DNA from: Lysinibacillus timonensis
GTDB taxonomy: Bacteria > Bacillota > Bacilli > Bacillales_A > Planococcaceae
Assembly (NCBI RefSeq): GCF_900291985.1
Contig: NZ_LT985980.1
Span: 3,990,001-4,054,000, forward strand
DNA: 64,000 bases
Direction of reading: 5' to 3'
Notes under the pieces: generated by a model
Seen by the model: only the letters and a program-made list of their open reading frames with translations
The model's database searches: none
Told to the model about the DNA's origin: nothing
Program-made: the position numbers and the translations under genes
Shown here: positions 16,294 to 25,636 of the stretch, piece after piece
Numbering within the stretch: the stretch's first letter is position 1
Layout: each line of letters begins with the position of its first letter

Positions 16294-18312
16294 TTAAATC
16301 TTAAATTGATTGACAACGTTTTTAAGTTCATCTGCAAGATTTGTAAGAGATTTAGCAGATGAATTGATTTCTTCCATTGATGCTAGTTGTTCCTCTGTTG
16401 ATGCTGCTACTTCTTCAGAGCTAGCTGCATTTTCTTGAGCAACTTCCGTCAAAGATTTAGCGGTTGCGACAACCTCTTGAACACTAGCTGAGATTTTGTC
16501 CATTGTCACTGTAATTTCTTCAATCTGTGGCGTAATATTACGAGAGTTTTCGATGATGTGTAGGAATTTTCCTGAAGTTGCTTCCGTTACAGTTAAGCCT
16601 TGGTTTGCACTGTCAAGAACTTCCTTCATCATTTTTACTGAAATCTCTGTGTCTTTTTGAATACTAGTAATAATTTCTCCGATAAGTTTCGTAGAAGATT
16701 GAGATTGTTCTGCTAATTTTCGAACCTCATCTGCTACAACGGCAAATCCTTTACCATGTTCTCCAGCTCTTGCTGCTTCAATTGCTGCGTTTAAAGCAAG
16801 TAAGTTTGTTTGGTCTGCAATTCCACTAATGACATTTAGAATTTCACCAATCTCTTTTGAACGAGATGAAAGCGACTGAATGACTTCGTTTGATTTGCCC
16901 ACTGACTCATTAATATATTTCATTTGTTCTAGATTTTCTTCAACAGATTGTCTACCAACTTCAGCTTCTGTTGACGACTCTCTTGCAAGTTGTGTTACAT
17001 CTTTTGATTGTTCGGAAACTTTAGAAATACTTACAAGGATTTGTTCTAGTGATCTTTCATTTTCTTCAAGTTTTTCTGAAGTATTTTCAATACCGCTTGA
17101 AATTTCTTGAATAGCTGAAGATACTTGCTCTGTCGCATAAGTCGTTTGATTTGAGCTTGCAGTTAATTGCTCTGATGACGAAGCCAAGTGATCAATTGTT
17201 TGTTTTAGATTTGTAATAATACCTGTTAAGGTGCTTACCATTCTATTAAAACTATTGCCTAGCTTACCAATTTCATCATCTTTTAGAACTTGAATTTGTT
17301 CAGTAAAATCGCCTTCAGCGACTTTATTTGCTGAATGAATTAATGAATTAATTGGTTTTGTGAGTGAACGAATAACAAATACGATAACAATACTAATAAC
17401 AATAATACTGACAATAATTACGATTATCGTATTGATTAGAACGGGCATTGCGTAATGGTCAACCTCATTTGAATACATTGTTCCAGCAAGTTTCCATCCA
17501 GTTAACTCATTCGTTGCAAAGAACATATCTTTTTGGTCTTTTCCTTCATATAAATAACTGAAAGTCCCTGAATCACTTTTGTATAGATTCATATTTTGTT
17601 CATTTTCCGGAGCTTGAGTACCAAGTTCTTTAGATGGATGGTAAACAAATTTTCGGTCTGCATCTAGAATGTAAACATAACCTTCATCACCAATTTTGAT
17701 TTCTGCTGTTATTTTATTGATTTCATTTAAACTAGCATTTACAGCTACTACACCTTGACCATCTTTTGTTGTTTTTGCAATTGTAACAACTAAATTTCCA
17801 GTCGCATTTGAGATATAAGGACTTGAGATAATAGGTTGTCCTTTATTTTCCATTGCATTTTTATACCACTCTCTTGTAGTTGGGTCATAATCGGGAGGGT
17901 TTTTGAAAGTCTCTGGAATATTAATATACACTCCCTTTTCTGTGCCAATAAAAGCAAGTTCTAGTTCAGGGTGAATATTTTTGTATGTAGTCAGTTGATT
18001 AGAAACATCTTCACTAACGCCTATATTGGAGTTTTCTTGTACTGTAATATTGGTTGAATCAATCGTTTCTGCAAGTAGTTCCACATCTTTCATTAGTGGA
18101 GCTAAAAAACTATTAATGCTATTGTTTAAATTCTCTACTGACTCAGTTGCAGAAGTCATAATATTATTTCTTACTACATCTTTTGCGAAATTATATGCAA
18201 ATGCACCCACAACAACTGCCGGTATAATAAGAATTAATAAAAATGATGTCCATAACTTTGTTTTCATTGTTCCGCCAAACTTAAAACTCTTCTTTCCTTT
18301 TTGTTTTCTCAT
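16294..18312 (-). CDS. Methyl-accepting chemotaxis protein with dCache-type sensor
   Basis: A 672-aa transmembrane chemoreceptor. A short basic N terminus leads to TM1 (about 20-42), a periplasm-facing dCache-like ligand domain (about 45-285, with [19 protein letters not shown] and [17 protein letters not shown]) and TM2 (about 288-312). A HAMP domain and the long signalling coiled coil follow. The hairpin tip [20 protein letters not shown] near residue 500 contacts CheA/Che[10 protein letters not shown] segments often bind amino acids or related ligands. GGAGGG lies 12 nt before the ATG. A SigD-like promoter is visible upstream (18399-18425). The EEVAAS-type Glu/Gln methylation positions near the C terminus are present. 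Confidence 0.93.
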   Translation of the reverse strand: MRKQKGKKSFKFGGTMKTKLWTSFLLILIIPAVVVGAFAYNFAKDVVRNNIMTSATESVENLNNSINSFLAPLMKDVELLAETIDSTNITVQENSNIGVSEDVSNQLTTYKNIHPELELAFIGTEKGVYINIPETFKNPPDYDPTTREWYKNAMENKGQPIISSPYISNATGNLVVTIAKTTKDGQGVVAVNASLNEINKITAEIKIGDEGYVYILDADRKFVYHPSKELGTQAPENEQNMNLYKSDSGTFSYLYEGKDQKDMFFATNELTGWKLAGTMYSNEVDHYAMPVLINTIIVIIVSIIVISIVIVFVIRSLTKPINSLIHSANKVAEGDFTEQIQVLKDDEIGKLGNSFNRMVSTLTGIITNLKQTIDHLASSSEQLTASSNQTTYATEQVSSAIQEISSGIENTSEKLEENERSLEQILVSISKVSEQSKDVTQLARESSTEAEVGRQSVEENLEQMKYINESVGKSNEVIQSLSSRSKEIGEILNVISGIADQTNLLALNAAIEAARAGEHGKGFAVVADEVRKLAEQSQSSTKLIGEIITSIQKDTEISVKMMKEVLDSANQGLTVTEATSGKFLHIIENSRNITPQIEEITVTMDKISASVQEVVATAKSLTEVAQENAASSEEVAASTEEQLASMEEINSSAKSLTNLADELKNVVNQFKI

Positions 18313-18398
18313 GCTGTAGAAAATCCCTCCAATTAAAGGTGTAAATGGGTTAATAATATAAATACCCAGTTATCCATAATAATCTTACAATAATCATA

Positions 18399-18425
18399 AT
18401 ATCGACATAACTTCAGAGATATTAA
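18399..18425 (-). promoter_or_regulatory. Candidate SigD (flagellar/chemotaxis) promoter
   Basis: On the minus strand TTAA, 15 nt, then GTCGATAT. This compares with the SigD pattern TAAA-N15-GCCGATAW, with one mismatch in each box. It lies about 90 bp upstream of the chemoreceptor start. The remainder of 18313-18649 shows nothing else identifiable. Confidence 0.4.
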
Positions 18426-18649
18426 GCTAAAGTTACTATGAAATTACAATTCAATTGTAATACTTTGGTACTAGAGGGAGCTGTTGGGCAATGAGGGTGG
18501 AATTGGCAGGTTACTTTAAACAGGATTTTATGATTAATTAAAGTGCATATAAATGGCAATATTGTTGTATCTTATGTGATTATATAGAAATAAAAGTAAA
18601 AGAAAAAACTGTTACAGCAATCATTAAGCAAAGGGGAAGATCGAATTTA

Positions 18650-19120
18650 ATGAAAAAGGAATTAGCATGTGCTGGAGTTATCCTTTGGATGATTGTCATC
18701 TTTTATTTATCACATCAACCGGCTCACGTGTCGAATGAGTTAAGTAAAGGGGTTGCTATGGTCGTATCTAAAAATTTTGAAATCGTTTCAAGTGGAGTTG
18801 ATTTCAATTTAGGTAACTTCAATCACATCATTCGAAAATATGCCCATTTTTTGCTCTATTGTGTGCTTGGGTTGTTTGTCATATCCATGTTGAAAAAATA
18901 CGGATTAGTTGGTTTGAAAGGTATTGTCTTCTCAATAATGATTTGCATACTATTTTCCATATCTGATGAATGGCACCAGTTATTTGTACCAGGTAGGGGT
19001 GCGCAAGTAAGTGATGTTCTGATCGATAGTGCTGGCGCAATTGTTGGCATTATTGGCTACACAGGGATTGGATGGTTGAAAGAGTTAAAGAGGACAGGTT
19101 CGTTATACCAACGTGAATAG
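18650..19120 (+). CDS. VanZ-family membrane protein
   Basis: A 156-aa VanZ-like protein with four hydrophobic segments. The family motif RKYAHFLLYCVLG near residue 62 and SDEWHQLFVPGRGAQVSDVL near residue 106 are both clear. VanZ family members have varied or unknown membrane functions; low-level teicoplanin resistance is known only for the namesake. The binding site is GGGGAAG, rather far (about 12 nt) from ATG. The gene is monocistronic and ends at a hairpin terminator whose T tract is the target duplication of the neighbouring ISL3 element. Confidence 0.85.
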   Translation: MKKELACAGVILWMIVIFYLSHQPAHVSNELSKGVAMVVSKNFEIVSSGVDFNLGNFNHIIRKYAHFLLYCVLGLFVISMLKKYGLVGLKGIVFSIMICILFSISDEWHQLFVPGRGAQVSDVLIDSAGAIVGIIGYTGIGWLKELKRTGSLYQRE

Positions 19121-19172
19121 GGAGGCGAACATCTACTTGTGATGTGATAATAGTTACCGAAGTTACAAAAAT

Positions 19173-19218
19173 AGGGCCCACCTAATCGTATAGGTGGACC
19201 TTTGAAATAATCTTTTTT
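19173..19218 (+). terminator. VanZ gene terminator
   Basis: GGGCCCACCTA pairs with TAGGTGGACCT (one mismatch, one wobble), with a 4-nt ATCG loop. The T-rich TCTTTTTT at 19211-19218 follows after 10 nt and forms the left copy of the IS target duplication. Confidence 0.65.
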
Positions 19219-20758
19219 GGTTCTTTGTCAAATAACGTTGGTGAAGAATATTAGTCGATTATTACCACGCTCTTAACCAGCCTTAGGCTGTTTGGGAGCG
19301 TGGTTGTTTTTGTTCTGTTGTTTTGAGTTTGAAGTGTAGAATAATTCGCTTTTTATAATTCATAAAATTTCTATATCCATAAGCTACGCGATTTAATACT
19401 TTAATTTTATTGTTAATCCCTTCAATTTTGCCGTTGTTATAAGGATAATTAAAACTGTTATGTATGTACGGAAGATGCTCCTTCAACGTTTTTATACTTG
19501 TCTTCATATAGCTAGAGATTAACGGGTGAACAGGATTTTTTAAACAAGATTCTAACATTTTAAAGTCCTTTTCTTCCATTGCTTTTAAAAGGGCTTGATA
19601 GAGCTCATAATTCGCTTTTAGTACTGGATCATACGCTAAAATTTCCTCGACGATGCTTGTTTCGAGACGTTGTCCGAATAGCGAGTAATATTTGTATTCC
19701 ACGCTAGAGAGAGCCGATTTCTTTTTGAGAATTAGCTTCCAGTAACGCTTCAGTCGACGGTACTTTTTCATGTCTTCGTTATCTGAAGTTCTTAGTTGAT
19801 TCCTCACACTGATTCGGCACTTATTCATCGATCGATTGATTAATTGAACTAAGTGAAACCGGTCAATAATTATTTTCGCTTTTGGAAACAGTTCTTTTAT
19901 GACGCTTACATAACCTGCATTCATATCAATCGTTACCGTTTCCACATTTCGTCGGTCAGTTAGGCTGTAATTCGCAATGAAATGATTTTTTATTGCGAAG
20001 TTATCGCGACGATTAAGAATGTCCAAAATATCACCATTCAACACATTGATATATTCAAAAGCCATCGCCCCTTTTGCGTATTTAAATTCGTCAAAAGAAA
20101 GATGCTTCGGAAGCTTAGTGTGATGGGGTTTAAAATGTATTGCAGCTTCATCAATGACTCGTTGAACCGTTGTAGGTGAAATCGAACAATCTTTAGCGAT
20201 AGATTTTAAGGATTGCGCTTCTGCCGATTTAACCATTACTTGAACTTTAACATTCTTAGAAATATAACAATTACGCTCAACGATTGGTGTTTTAGCAGTA
20301 AAGCTAGTGTTACATTCTTTACACATAAAGCGTTGCTTTCTTAGGAGTAAGTACGTTGGATTTACCCCGGTAAGAGGTAATGTAATTCGCGATAATTGAG
20401 TTCCGTTCTTAAAAACTGTAAAGTTTTTGTTTTCAATACCACATTTTGGGCAGTGCGTAGGGTTATAGGATAATGTTCCAGTAATGTATTTACAAGCTGT
20501 CCCTTTATAAGTCCCTTGTTTTACACAATCTTCATCGAATGTAATATTCAAGTCTTGAATATCAATTAAGGATTTAATACTATTAGAATACGACAAGTGA
20601 ATTCCCTCCTGAATGATGGTTTTGGTCGACTTTAATTCTACAGGGAACCTCACTTGTTTTCTATTATTAAAAGAAAATAACGCTGTGAAATTCCATCACC
20701 TTCTCCAACTTTCGGGAGAAGGTGATTTTCATTCACCAACGTTATAAATTGTACAACC
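19219..20758 (-). mobile_element. Complete ISL3-family insertion sequence, 1540 bp
   Basis: The ends are inverted repeats sharing TAACGTTGGTGAA plus an outer GGTT. They are flanked by identical 8-bp direct repeats TCTTTTTT (19211-19218 and 20759-20766), the target duplication length expected of the ISL3 family. One intact transposase gene fills the element. A hairpin lies inside each end: CCACGCTC/GAGCGTGG near 19268-19305, and ATCACCTTCTCC/GGGAGAAGGTGAT near 20696-20727. These could block transcripts entering the element. The right target copy overlaps the stop codon of the transporter gene. The element looks recent and potentially active. Confidence 0.92.
19283..20596 (-). CDS. ISL3-family transposase
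   Basis: A 437-aa DDE transposase. The N-terminal zinc-binding part has HCPKCGIEN and FMCKECNTSF. The helix-turn-helix AKDCSISPTTVQRVIDEAA leads into the catalytic core: LSFDEFKYAKG (first Asp), IIIDRFHLVQLINRSMNK (second Asp) and NNGKIEGINNKIKVLNRVAY (Glu). No interruption is seen. I choose the TTG at 20596 as start because AGGAGGG lies 7 nt upstream and the peptide then begins like other ISL3 transposases (SYSNSIKSL). The frame is open to 20653 without support. The C terminus overlaps the inner hairpin of the element. Confidence 0.93.
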   Translation of the reverse strand: MSYSNSIKSLIDIQDLNITFDEDCVKQGTYKGTACKYITGTLSYNPTHCPKCGIENKNFTVFKNGTQLSRITLPLTGVNPTYLLLRKQRFMCKECNTSFTAKTPIVERNCYISKNVKVQVMVKSAEAQSLKSIAKDCSISPTTVQRVIDEAAIHFKPHHTKLPKHLSFDEFKYAKGAMAFEYINVLNGDILDILNRRDNFAIKNHFIANYSLTDRRNVETVTIDMNAGYVSVIKELFPKAKIIIDRFHLVQLINRSMNKCRISVRNQLRTSDNEDMKKYRRLKRYWKLILKKKSALSSVEYKYYSLFGQRLETSIVEEILAYDPVLKANYELYQALLKAMEEKDFKMLESCLKNPVHPLISSYMKTSIKTLKEHLPYIHNSFNYPYNNGKIEGINNKIKVLNRVAYGYRNFMNYKKRIILHFKLKTTEQKQPRSQTA

Positions 20759-20765
20759 TCTTTTT

Positions 20766-22145
20766 TTACGTTAAACGAGAGTTTTCCAATTCGACTATGG
20801 GTGTTTGATTGGAACTTTCTTCCTCCATTTGTTCTTCTTGACGATAATAAGCGTGCTTTTCCTGCACGAATAGTATTGCAACTCCTCCGAGTACAGCTGC
20901 AATGCTAATGAAAGTAAAATTCATTTGTGCTGATAAGTCCATCATTAAAAGAATCCCTACAAAAGTTGGAGCGAATATACCGCCAATTCGACCGAATGCC
21001 ATGGATGCACCAAGGCCAGTCGAGCGAACGCCAGGTTGGTAGAATTGTGATACAAGCGCGTTGCTTATATTTTGGACCCCGACTGAGGCTGCCCCAGTAA
21101 TCCCAATTAAGATATACGCAAGTGCAGTGTTATTCGTTAAACCAATAGCCGATAGTGCAATTGCCCCTAAGAAATACAACGGTACCATTACTTTTTTAAA
21201 GCCTAGTTTGTCGGTTAAACGTCCGAATACGATTGTCCCAACAATCGCGCCTACATTTAAAGCGACCACAAACAATAGACTATTACTTAAACTATATCCT
21301 GCTTCGATCATTAACTTTGGTAACCATGTGTTCATGGCATAAATTAAAACGAAACAAGAAAAACAAGAAATCCAAAACATGATGGTGCTAAGTGCTAAAT
21401 GATTCTTAAATAGCGAAACAATGGGTGACCCAGTTGTTGACTTGACAGGCTTTGCAAAGACCGTATCAGGTGTGAGTGACCCTTCAGGATTTAATCTGCT
21501 AAAGATTTTACGTACTTCCTCTTCTTTTCCTTTAGATAATAGGAAGTTTGCCGATTCCGGAAGCTGTTTAATTAAGAAGGGAATAAATACTAATGGAATG
21601 GCTGCGATCCAAAAAATTGGCTTCCATCCTATTTCAGGTAAAAAGGATTTACTGACCATCGCTGCAGCAATGGCACCAATAGAATACCCACAGAAAATGA
21701 ACGACACAATCGCGCCTCTTATTTTCTTAGGTGCGTATTCAGTGGAAAGTGCAATGACATTTGGCATTACCCCACCTAGACCTAGTCCAGCGATGACACG
21801 CATGATGGTGAAAAGAACCGGTCCTCCAGCGAAAGGAGATAGTGCAGTAAATAAACTAAACATGATTGTACAGATAATAATTACTTTTTTGCGTCCAATT
21901 TTATCGGCTAGTAAACCGAACAGCACCGCACCGATTGCTGTTCCAGCAGCTGTATAACTCCCAATCGCTCCAGCAGTAGCAGTAGAGATTGACCATTCCT
22001 CCATTAAAGTAGGAACAACAGAACCATAGATGACCACATCATATCCATCCATCAATATAATTAAAAAGCACCAAAAAATAATAGAAAAATGGAAAGAACG
22101 AAAGCGACTATGATCAATTTTTTCGTTTATTTGAACAACATTCAT
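20766..22145 (-). CDS. MFS transporter, aromatic acid:H+ symporter (AAHS) type
   Basis: A 459-aa twelve-helix major facilitator. The MFS signature LLADKIGRKKVI occurs near residue 82 and is echoed in the second half (FGRLTDKLGFKKVM). The early DGYDVVIYGSVVPTL motif in TM1 is the hallmark of aromatic-acid symporters (BenK/PcaK class). It is the last gene of a minus-strand run with a Dabb protein and a flavin monooxygenase, so its substrate may be the hydroxylated aromatic acid. ATG 22145 has GGGG at 9 nt; the ATG at 22154 is too close to that site. The stop codon lies in the target duplication of the ISL3 element, so its own terminator may have been displaced. Confidence 0.87.
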   Translation of the reverse strand: MNVVQINEKIDHSRFRSFHFSIIFWCFLIILMDGYDVVIYGSVVPTLMEEWSISTATAGAIGSYTAAGTAIGAVLFGLLADKIGRKKVIIICTIMFSLFTALSPFAGGPVLFTIMRVIAGLGLGGVMPNVIALSTEYAPKKIRGAIVSFIFCGYSIGAIAAAMVSKSFLPEIGWKPIFWIAAIPLVFIPFLIKQLPESANFLLSKGKEEEVRKIFSRLNPEGSLTPDTVFAKPVKSTTGSPIVSLFKNHLALSTIMFWISCFSCFVLIYAMNTWLPKLMIEAGYSLSNSLLFVVALNVGAIVGTIVFGRLTDKLGFKKVMVPLYFLGAIALSAIGLTNNTALAYILIGITGAASVGVQNISNALVSQFYQPGVRSTGLGASMAFGRIGGIFAPTFVGILLMMDLSAQMNFTFISIAAVLGGVAILFVQEKHAYYRQEEQMEEESSNQTPIVELENSRLT

Positions 22146-22182
22146 TTCATACACCCCTTTAAATTTACTTTAGTTTAGGTAG

Positions 22183-22330
22183 ATACTTCAATGCGCCTAC
22201 TCGCTAAAGTGTTATTGTTAAAAAAATTACGGTACCTAACTTTTCTAATATCCCAATCACCCAAACCAAATGATAAATACCGCACTTTCGTACATAGAAG
22301 CTTCAACGCGTTTATGCACTAAAGTGCGAC
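22183..22330. repeat. Pair of diverged direct repeats
   Basis: ACTTCAATGCGCCTACTCGC then TAAAGTG (near 22183) and GCTTCAACGCGTTTATGCAC then TAAAGTG (near 22299) are about 70 percent alike and lie in the 198-bp gap between the transporter and Dabb genes. CGCACTT/AAGTGCG also forms an inverted repeat. The second copy is preceded by TACATAGAAGC, which recalls the tandem-array core. Confidence 0.4.
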
Positions 22331-22343
22331 AGGTAAAAAAATA

Positions 22344-22637
22344 TTAAATCTCAAAATCTACGATAATCGTATCTTGAACGCCAATTTCTTGTAAGTACGT
22401 TAGGGTTTCCTGATGTGCAGGATGGGGAAGATAGTTTTCTAAAGCGTCACGGTCTTTGAAACGCACTGTTAGTCCCATCTCGTATCCTTTGCTTCTTTCT
22501 GAAAAATTGATGCCTTGTTGTATATCGATAATGCCAGGGATTTTTTCTTTCAGCTGTAATGTTCGATGAATGAGCTCTTGTTTTTGTTCCAGAGTAGTTG
22601 TTGGTGAAAATTGAATTAATACAATATGTTCGATCAT
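22344..22637 (-). CDS. Dabb (stress-responsive alpha/beta barrel) protein
   Basis: A 97-aa dimeric alpha/beta-barrel domain. MIEHIVLIQFSPTTTLEQKQ at the start, the central YEMGLTVRFKDRDALENYLP and HPAHQETL are typical of Dabb proteins. Some members are enzymes acting on aromatic or polyketide substrates; many have no known role. It starts 9 bp after the monooxygenase stop on the same strand, with AGGAGACATCC before ATG, so the two are certainly co-transcribed. The context suggests handling of a monooxygenase product. Confidence 0.85.
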   Translation of the reverse strand: MIEHIVLIQFSPTTTLEQKQELIHRTLQLKEKIPGIIDIQQGINFSERSKGYEMGLTVRFKDRDALENYLPHPAHQETLTYLQEIGVQDTIIVDFEI

Positions 22638-22646
22638 GGATGTCTC

Positions 22647-23894
22647 CTATTTGTTGTTTAATGTTTTTTGGTCGAATCCAGCAACTTGCTTATATCGATT
22701 GGCAATTTCCTCAAGCTCTTCGTAAGAAATGACATCGTCTAAATGATCAAACCCATTTGGTGCACGATCCTCGACAATTTGCATCACTTGTTCTGGCCCG
22801 TTCTGACGATTCAATAACACAATGTTTGCTGTTGCTTCGAGTCGTATTGCTTCGTACTCTTTTAATGCAAGTTCCACATCTGGTTGTGCTTCCATGACTC
22901 TTCCTAGAGCGTCCGCATCTAATATTGCTTGTGACGCACCATTTGAACCAATTGGATACATTGGATGTGCCGCATCCCCTAATAAAGTCACCCGTCCAAA
23001 CGTCCATTGGGGAAGTGGATCACGGTCTACCATTGGGAATTCGTACACAGCTTGTGCTTCTTCAATTATTTTAGGTACATTTAACCAGCCAAAGTCCCAT
23101 TTTTTAAAGGCAGGAGCAAACTTTTCTTTATCGATCTCTTTATTCCAATCTGTGCGGTCTGGCATTTCTTCAACATTTAGTTCGGCAATCCAATTCACAA
23201 GCGAACGACCTTCTTTCGCAAGCTCGGGGCTAATTGGGTACGCAACAAACTTTTGATCTTGATAGCCTGCCATAATCATCGAACGGCCAGTTAAAAACGG
23301 AGTCGATTCTGTAATACCACGCCATAAAATACGTCCACTATACTTTGGTAACCCTTCGTTAGGGTAGAAGTGTTTTCGAACAACAGAATGAATGCCATCT
23401 GCAGCGATTAGAATATCCGCTTCGTACGTACCAACATGTTCCCCAGTTTTTTTATTGATAAAATGGGCAACTACACTTTCTGATTTATCTTCAAAGGAAG
23501 ACAGGTGATGTCCAGTAAATACAGCTTCGTCACCTAATTGCTCTTTTACTGCATTTAATAGTAACATTTGCAGGAGTCCACGGTGAATCGAGTACTGTGG
23601 CCATTTGTAGCCGGCATTCAAACCACGATCTTCTTGCCAAATTTTCTTTCCGAATTTATTGACATACATTAGTTCGGCTGTAGGTAAACCTATTTTTTCT
23701 AATTCTTCCGTTAAACCTAGTTCGGTTAACACTTTAACGGAATGGGGTAATAGATTAATACCAACACCTAATGCTTTTATTGTTTCGACACTCTCAAACA
23801 CTTTCACTAGCACGCCAGCGCGTTGAAGTCTGAGGGCCGTTACTAATCCGCCGATTCCTCCGCCGACGATAATTGCTGATTTACTATTCGGCAA
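22647..23894 (-). CDS. FAD-dependent aromatic-ring monooxygenase (salicylate/3-hydroxybenzoate hydroxylase-like)
   Basis: A 415-aa class A flavoprotein monooxygenase. The FAD-binding GxGxxG is IIVGGGIGGLVTALRLQRAG at the N terminus. The second FAD motif GDAAHPMYPIGSNGASQAI occurs near residue 290, and an ILIAADGIHSVVRKHF segment near residue 160 matches the NAD(P)H/FAD DG motif. This pattern fits salicylate 1-hydroxylase or 3-hydroxybenzoate 6-hydroxylase; the exact substrate is open. I place the start at TTG 23894, 7 nt after GGAGGG. The frame is open 60 codons further upstream, but those residues are not family-like. It heads the operon with the Dabb and transporter genes. Confidence 0.85.
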   Translation of the reverse strand: MPNSKSAIIVGGGIGGLVTALRLQRAGVLVKVFESVETIKALGVGINLLPHSVKVLTELGLTEELEKIGLPTAELMYVNKFGKKIWQEDRGLNAGYKWPQYSIHRGLLQMLLLNAVKEQLGDEAVFTGHHLSSFEDKSESVVAHFINKKTGEHVGTYEADILIAADGIHSVVRKHFYPNEGLPKYSGRILWRGITESTPFLTGRSMIMAGYQDQKFVAYPISPELAKEGRSLVNWIAELNVEEMPDRTDWNKEIDKEKFAPAFKKWDFGWLNVPKIIEEAQAVYEFPMVDRDPLPQWTFGRVTLLGDAAHPMYPIGSNGASQAILDADALGRVMEAQPDVELALKEYEAIRLEATANIVLLNRQNGPEQVMQIVEDRAPNGFDHLDDVISYEELEEIANRYKQVAGFDQKTLNNK

Positions 23895-24226
23895 AACAAA
23901 TCCCTCCAAAATCATAAAATTCATATTCTCTTTTTCAAAATAATATAGTTGTTTTCTATTATTGCATAAGTTCAGGTATAAGGACAAGAGGACAAAAGAA
24001 GAGAGCTTTCTAAATCTAATGATAATTTTGATAGAAATAAAAAGGGGTGTTTTTTTGCAGTTATACATAAACAATTCAATTGCACTTTTATATGAGAGGG
24101 GGTATCAGTTCCTCTTTTCTGAAAATATAGTAAAATATGTATGTTGATTTTACAATTTTCTGGTAAAATAGGGAATGTTGAGATTCAAAACTATGACATT
24201 AGTACAATTGGAGGTATTCATGGTTT

Positions 24227-24382
24227 ATGAATGACGTACAGGAAGAGTTTAAGAAAATACTAGAATATGGCATCCGCCGAGGAAATGAAAACACTTCAAT
24301 TACCGTTCAACAACTAGTTTCTGAACTAACAGAACAGTTAAAAGGACTTATAGAAAAAACGAAAAAGTATGAAGAAGCATAG
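24227..24382 (+). CDS. Unrecognised 51-aa helical protein
   Basis: A short frame, MNDVQEEFKKILEYGIRRGN to KYEEA, that is strongly charged and probably a helical hairpin. A GGAGGT site lies 11 nt before the ATG, and a hairpin terminator follows about 70 bp after the stop, which supports a real small gene. A competing ATG at 24220 closes after four codons. I recognise no family. Confidence 0.5.
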   Translation: MNDVQEEFKKILEYGIRRGNENTSITVQQLVSELTEQLKGLIEKTKKYEEA

Positions 24383-24454
24383 TAAATGGTATTAGAAGTA
24401 TTTTTAGTGTGGAAGTGCGTGCGCTCATGAACTTGCAGGGAATGAGTTTTTAGG

Positions 24455-24490
24455 GGACTCTTGAATGTAAGGGTCCATTATTTATTTTTT
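24455..24490 (+). terminator. Terminator after the 51-aa gene
   Basis: GGACTCTT pairs with AAGGGTCC (one wobble) around GAATGT, followed by ATTATTTATTTTTT. Confidence 0.65.
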
Positions 24491-24651
24491 ATGAAAATGA
24501 AATTTAGAAAAATTTACATAATACGTGACTAGTTTTTAAGTTTATTCATTGTGATTATTGTTGTATAGGAAGGAATGTCTCCTTTTTATATAGATGGAAC
24601 AATGTACTTATCTTTCCTCCTGTATTAAACTTTTTGAAAGGTTCAAATTTC

Positions 24652-25212
24652 ATGCCGCTTAAGAAAATTGTATTATCAGTATCACTACTTTTTATCATAT
24701 TTTTTTATTTTGTGATTTTTAGTCGTGGTTTTTTGGTAGTTAATGAAAAACCTGTGAAGTCTGATGTCATTATTGTTTTAAGTGGAGGACCAGGGCGAAT
24801 CGATAAGGGTGCAGAGTTGTACCATCAAGGCTTTGCAGAGTATGTTTTGCTTTCAAATTCGAATGCACGTTACTCAACTAAAGCAGATGCTATTGAGCTA
24901 GGTGTTCCAGAAAGCCAGCTGATTCTTGAGGAAGAGGCGACCAGTACATATACAAATGCAACTTACTCTAAAATGTTTATGGAAGAACGAGGCCTTACAT
25001 CAGCTATTGTCGTATCCACCGATTTTCATATGAGAAGGACAAAACTTACTTTTGATCGTGTATTTGAAGATACAGAGGTAAAGCTTACATATGTTGCAGC
25101 ACCTAGAAACGGAGAGATTGGAGATATTCCACTACGCGCTGCTGTACGGGAGTATATAAAATTGATAGGGTATGTGTTTGGATTATATCATTTTATTGAT
25201 TGGGAAGATTGA
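24652..25212 (+). CDS. YdcF/ElyC-family (DUF218) membrane-anchored protein
   Basis: A 186-aa protein with one N-terminal membrane anchor (about residues 4-24) and an extracellular DUF218 Rossmann-like domain. SDVIIVLSGGPGRIDKGAEL near residue 40, EEEATSTYTNA near 95 and VVSTDFHMRRTKLTFD near 120 are the family hallmarks. Members such as SanA and ElyC affect the cell envelope; the biochemical activity is not established. ATG 24652 follows AAAGG at 10 nt; an in-frame TTG at 24634 is less likely. It ends at a strong terminator, so it is not co-transcribed with the exopolysaccharide genes. Confidence 0.83.
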   Translation: MPLKKIVLSVSLLFIIFFYFVIFSRGFLVVNEKPVKSDVIIVLSGGPGRIDKGAELYHQGFAEYVLLSNSNARYSTKADAIELGVPESQLILEEEATSTYTNATYSKMFMEERGLTSAIVVSTDFHMRRTKLTFDRVFEDTEVKLTYVAAPRNGEIGDIPLRAAVREYIKLIGYVFGLYHFIDWED

Positions 25213-25264
25213 GATTTACTCTTAGTGAATCCTAACTAAATATGGCTCTAAATAGAGTAAAAAT

Positions 25265-25316
25265 AAATGACTACTTAATGCTAATTCTAATTGGCTCTAA
25301 GTAGTCATTTTCTATT
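25265..25316 (+). terminator. Terminator after the YdcF-like gene
   Basis: AAATGACTACTTA and TAAGTAGTCATTT form a perfect 13-bp stem across a 20-nt loop, with T-rich sequence after. In the rest of 25213-25636, upstream of the exopolysaccharide genes, I see no other certain element. Confidence 0.85.
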
Positions 25317-25636
25317 TCTATTTCAGAAGTTCATTAATTTAGAGATTTGTCGGTAATCTGAGCATATTCGGACTACTGTTCTAGTGCCCTTTAAGAAGTC
25401 CGATAATAAATTTTCTAAACGATGAATATAGCAACTTTTTGCCTAATATAATGCAGTACAAGGTAGTAGAGCTTATTATATTTTTCAATAGAGGTATTGA
25501 CTTATAAATCTATTTCTTGCCAGAAATATACTAGTTTACTGCGGAGTCTTTATCATACAGAGTTTCATCTCGTGAAATTCGAGGTGTACTAGTTGAAATA
25601 GTGTTCAAAGAAATGTGTGGACAAGGGGGGCTAGCA

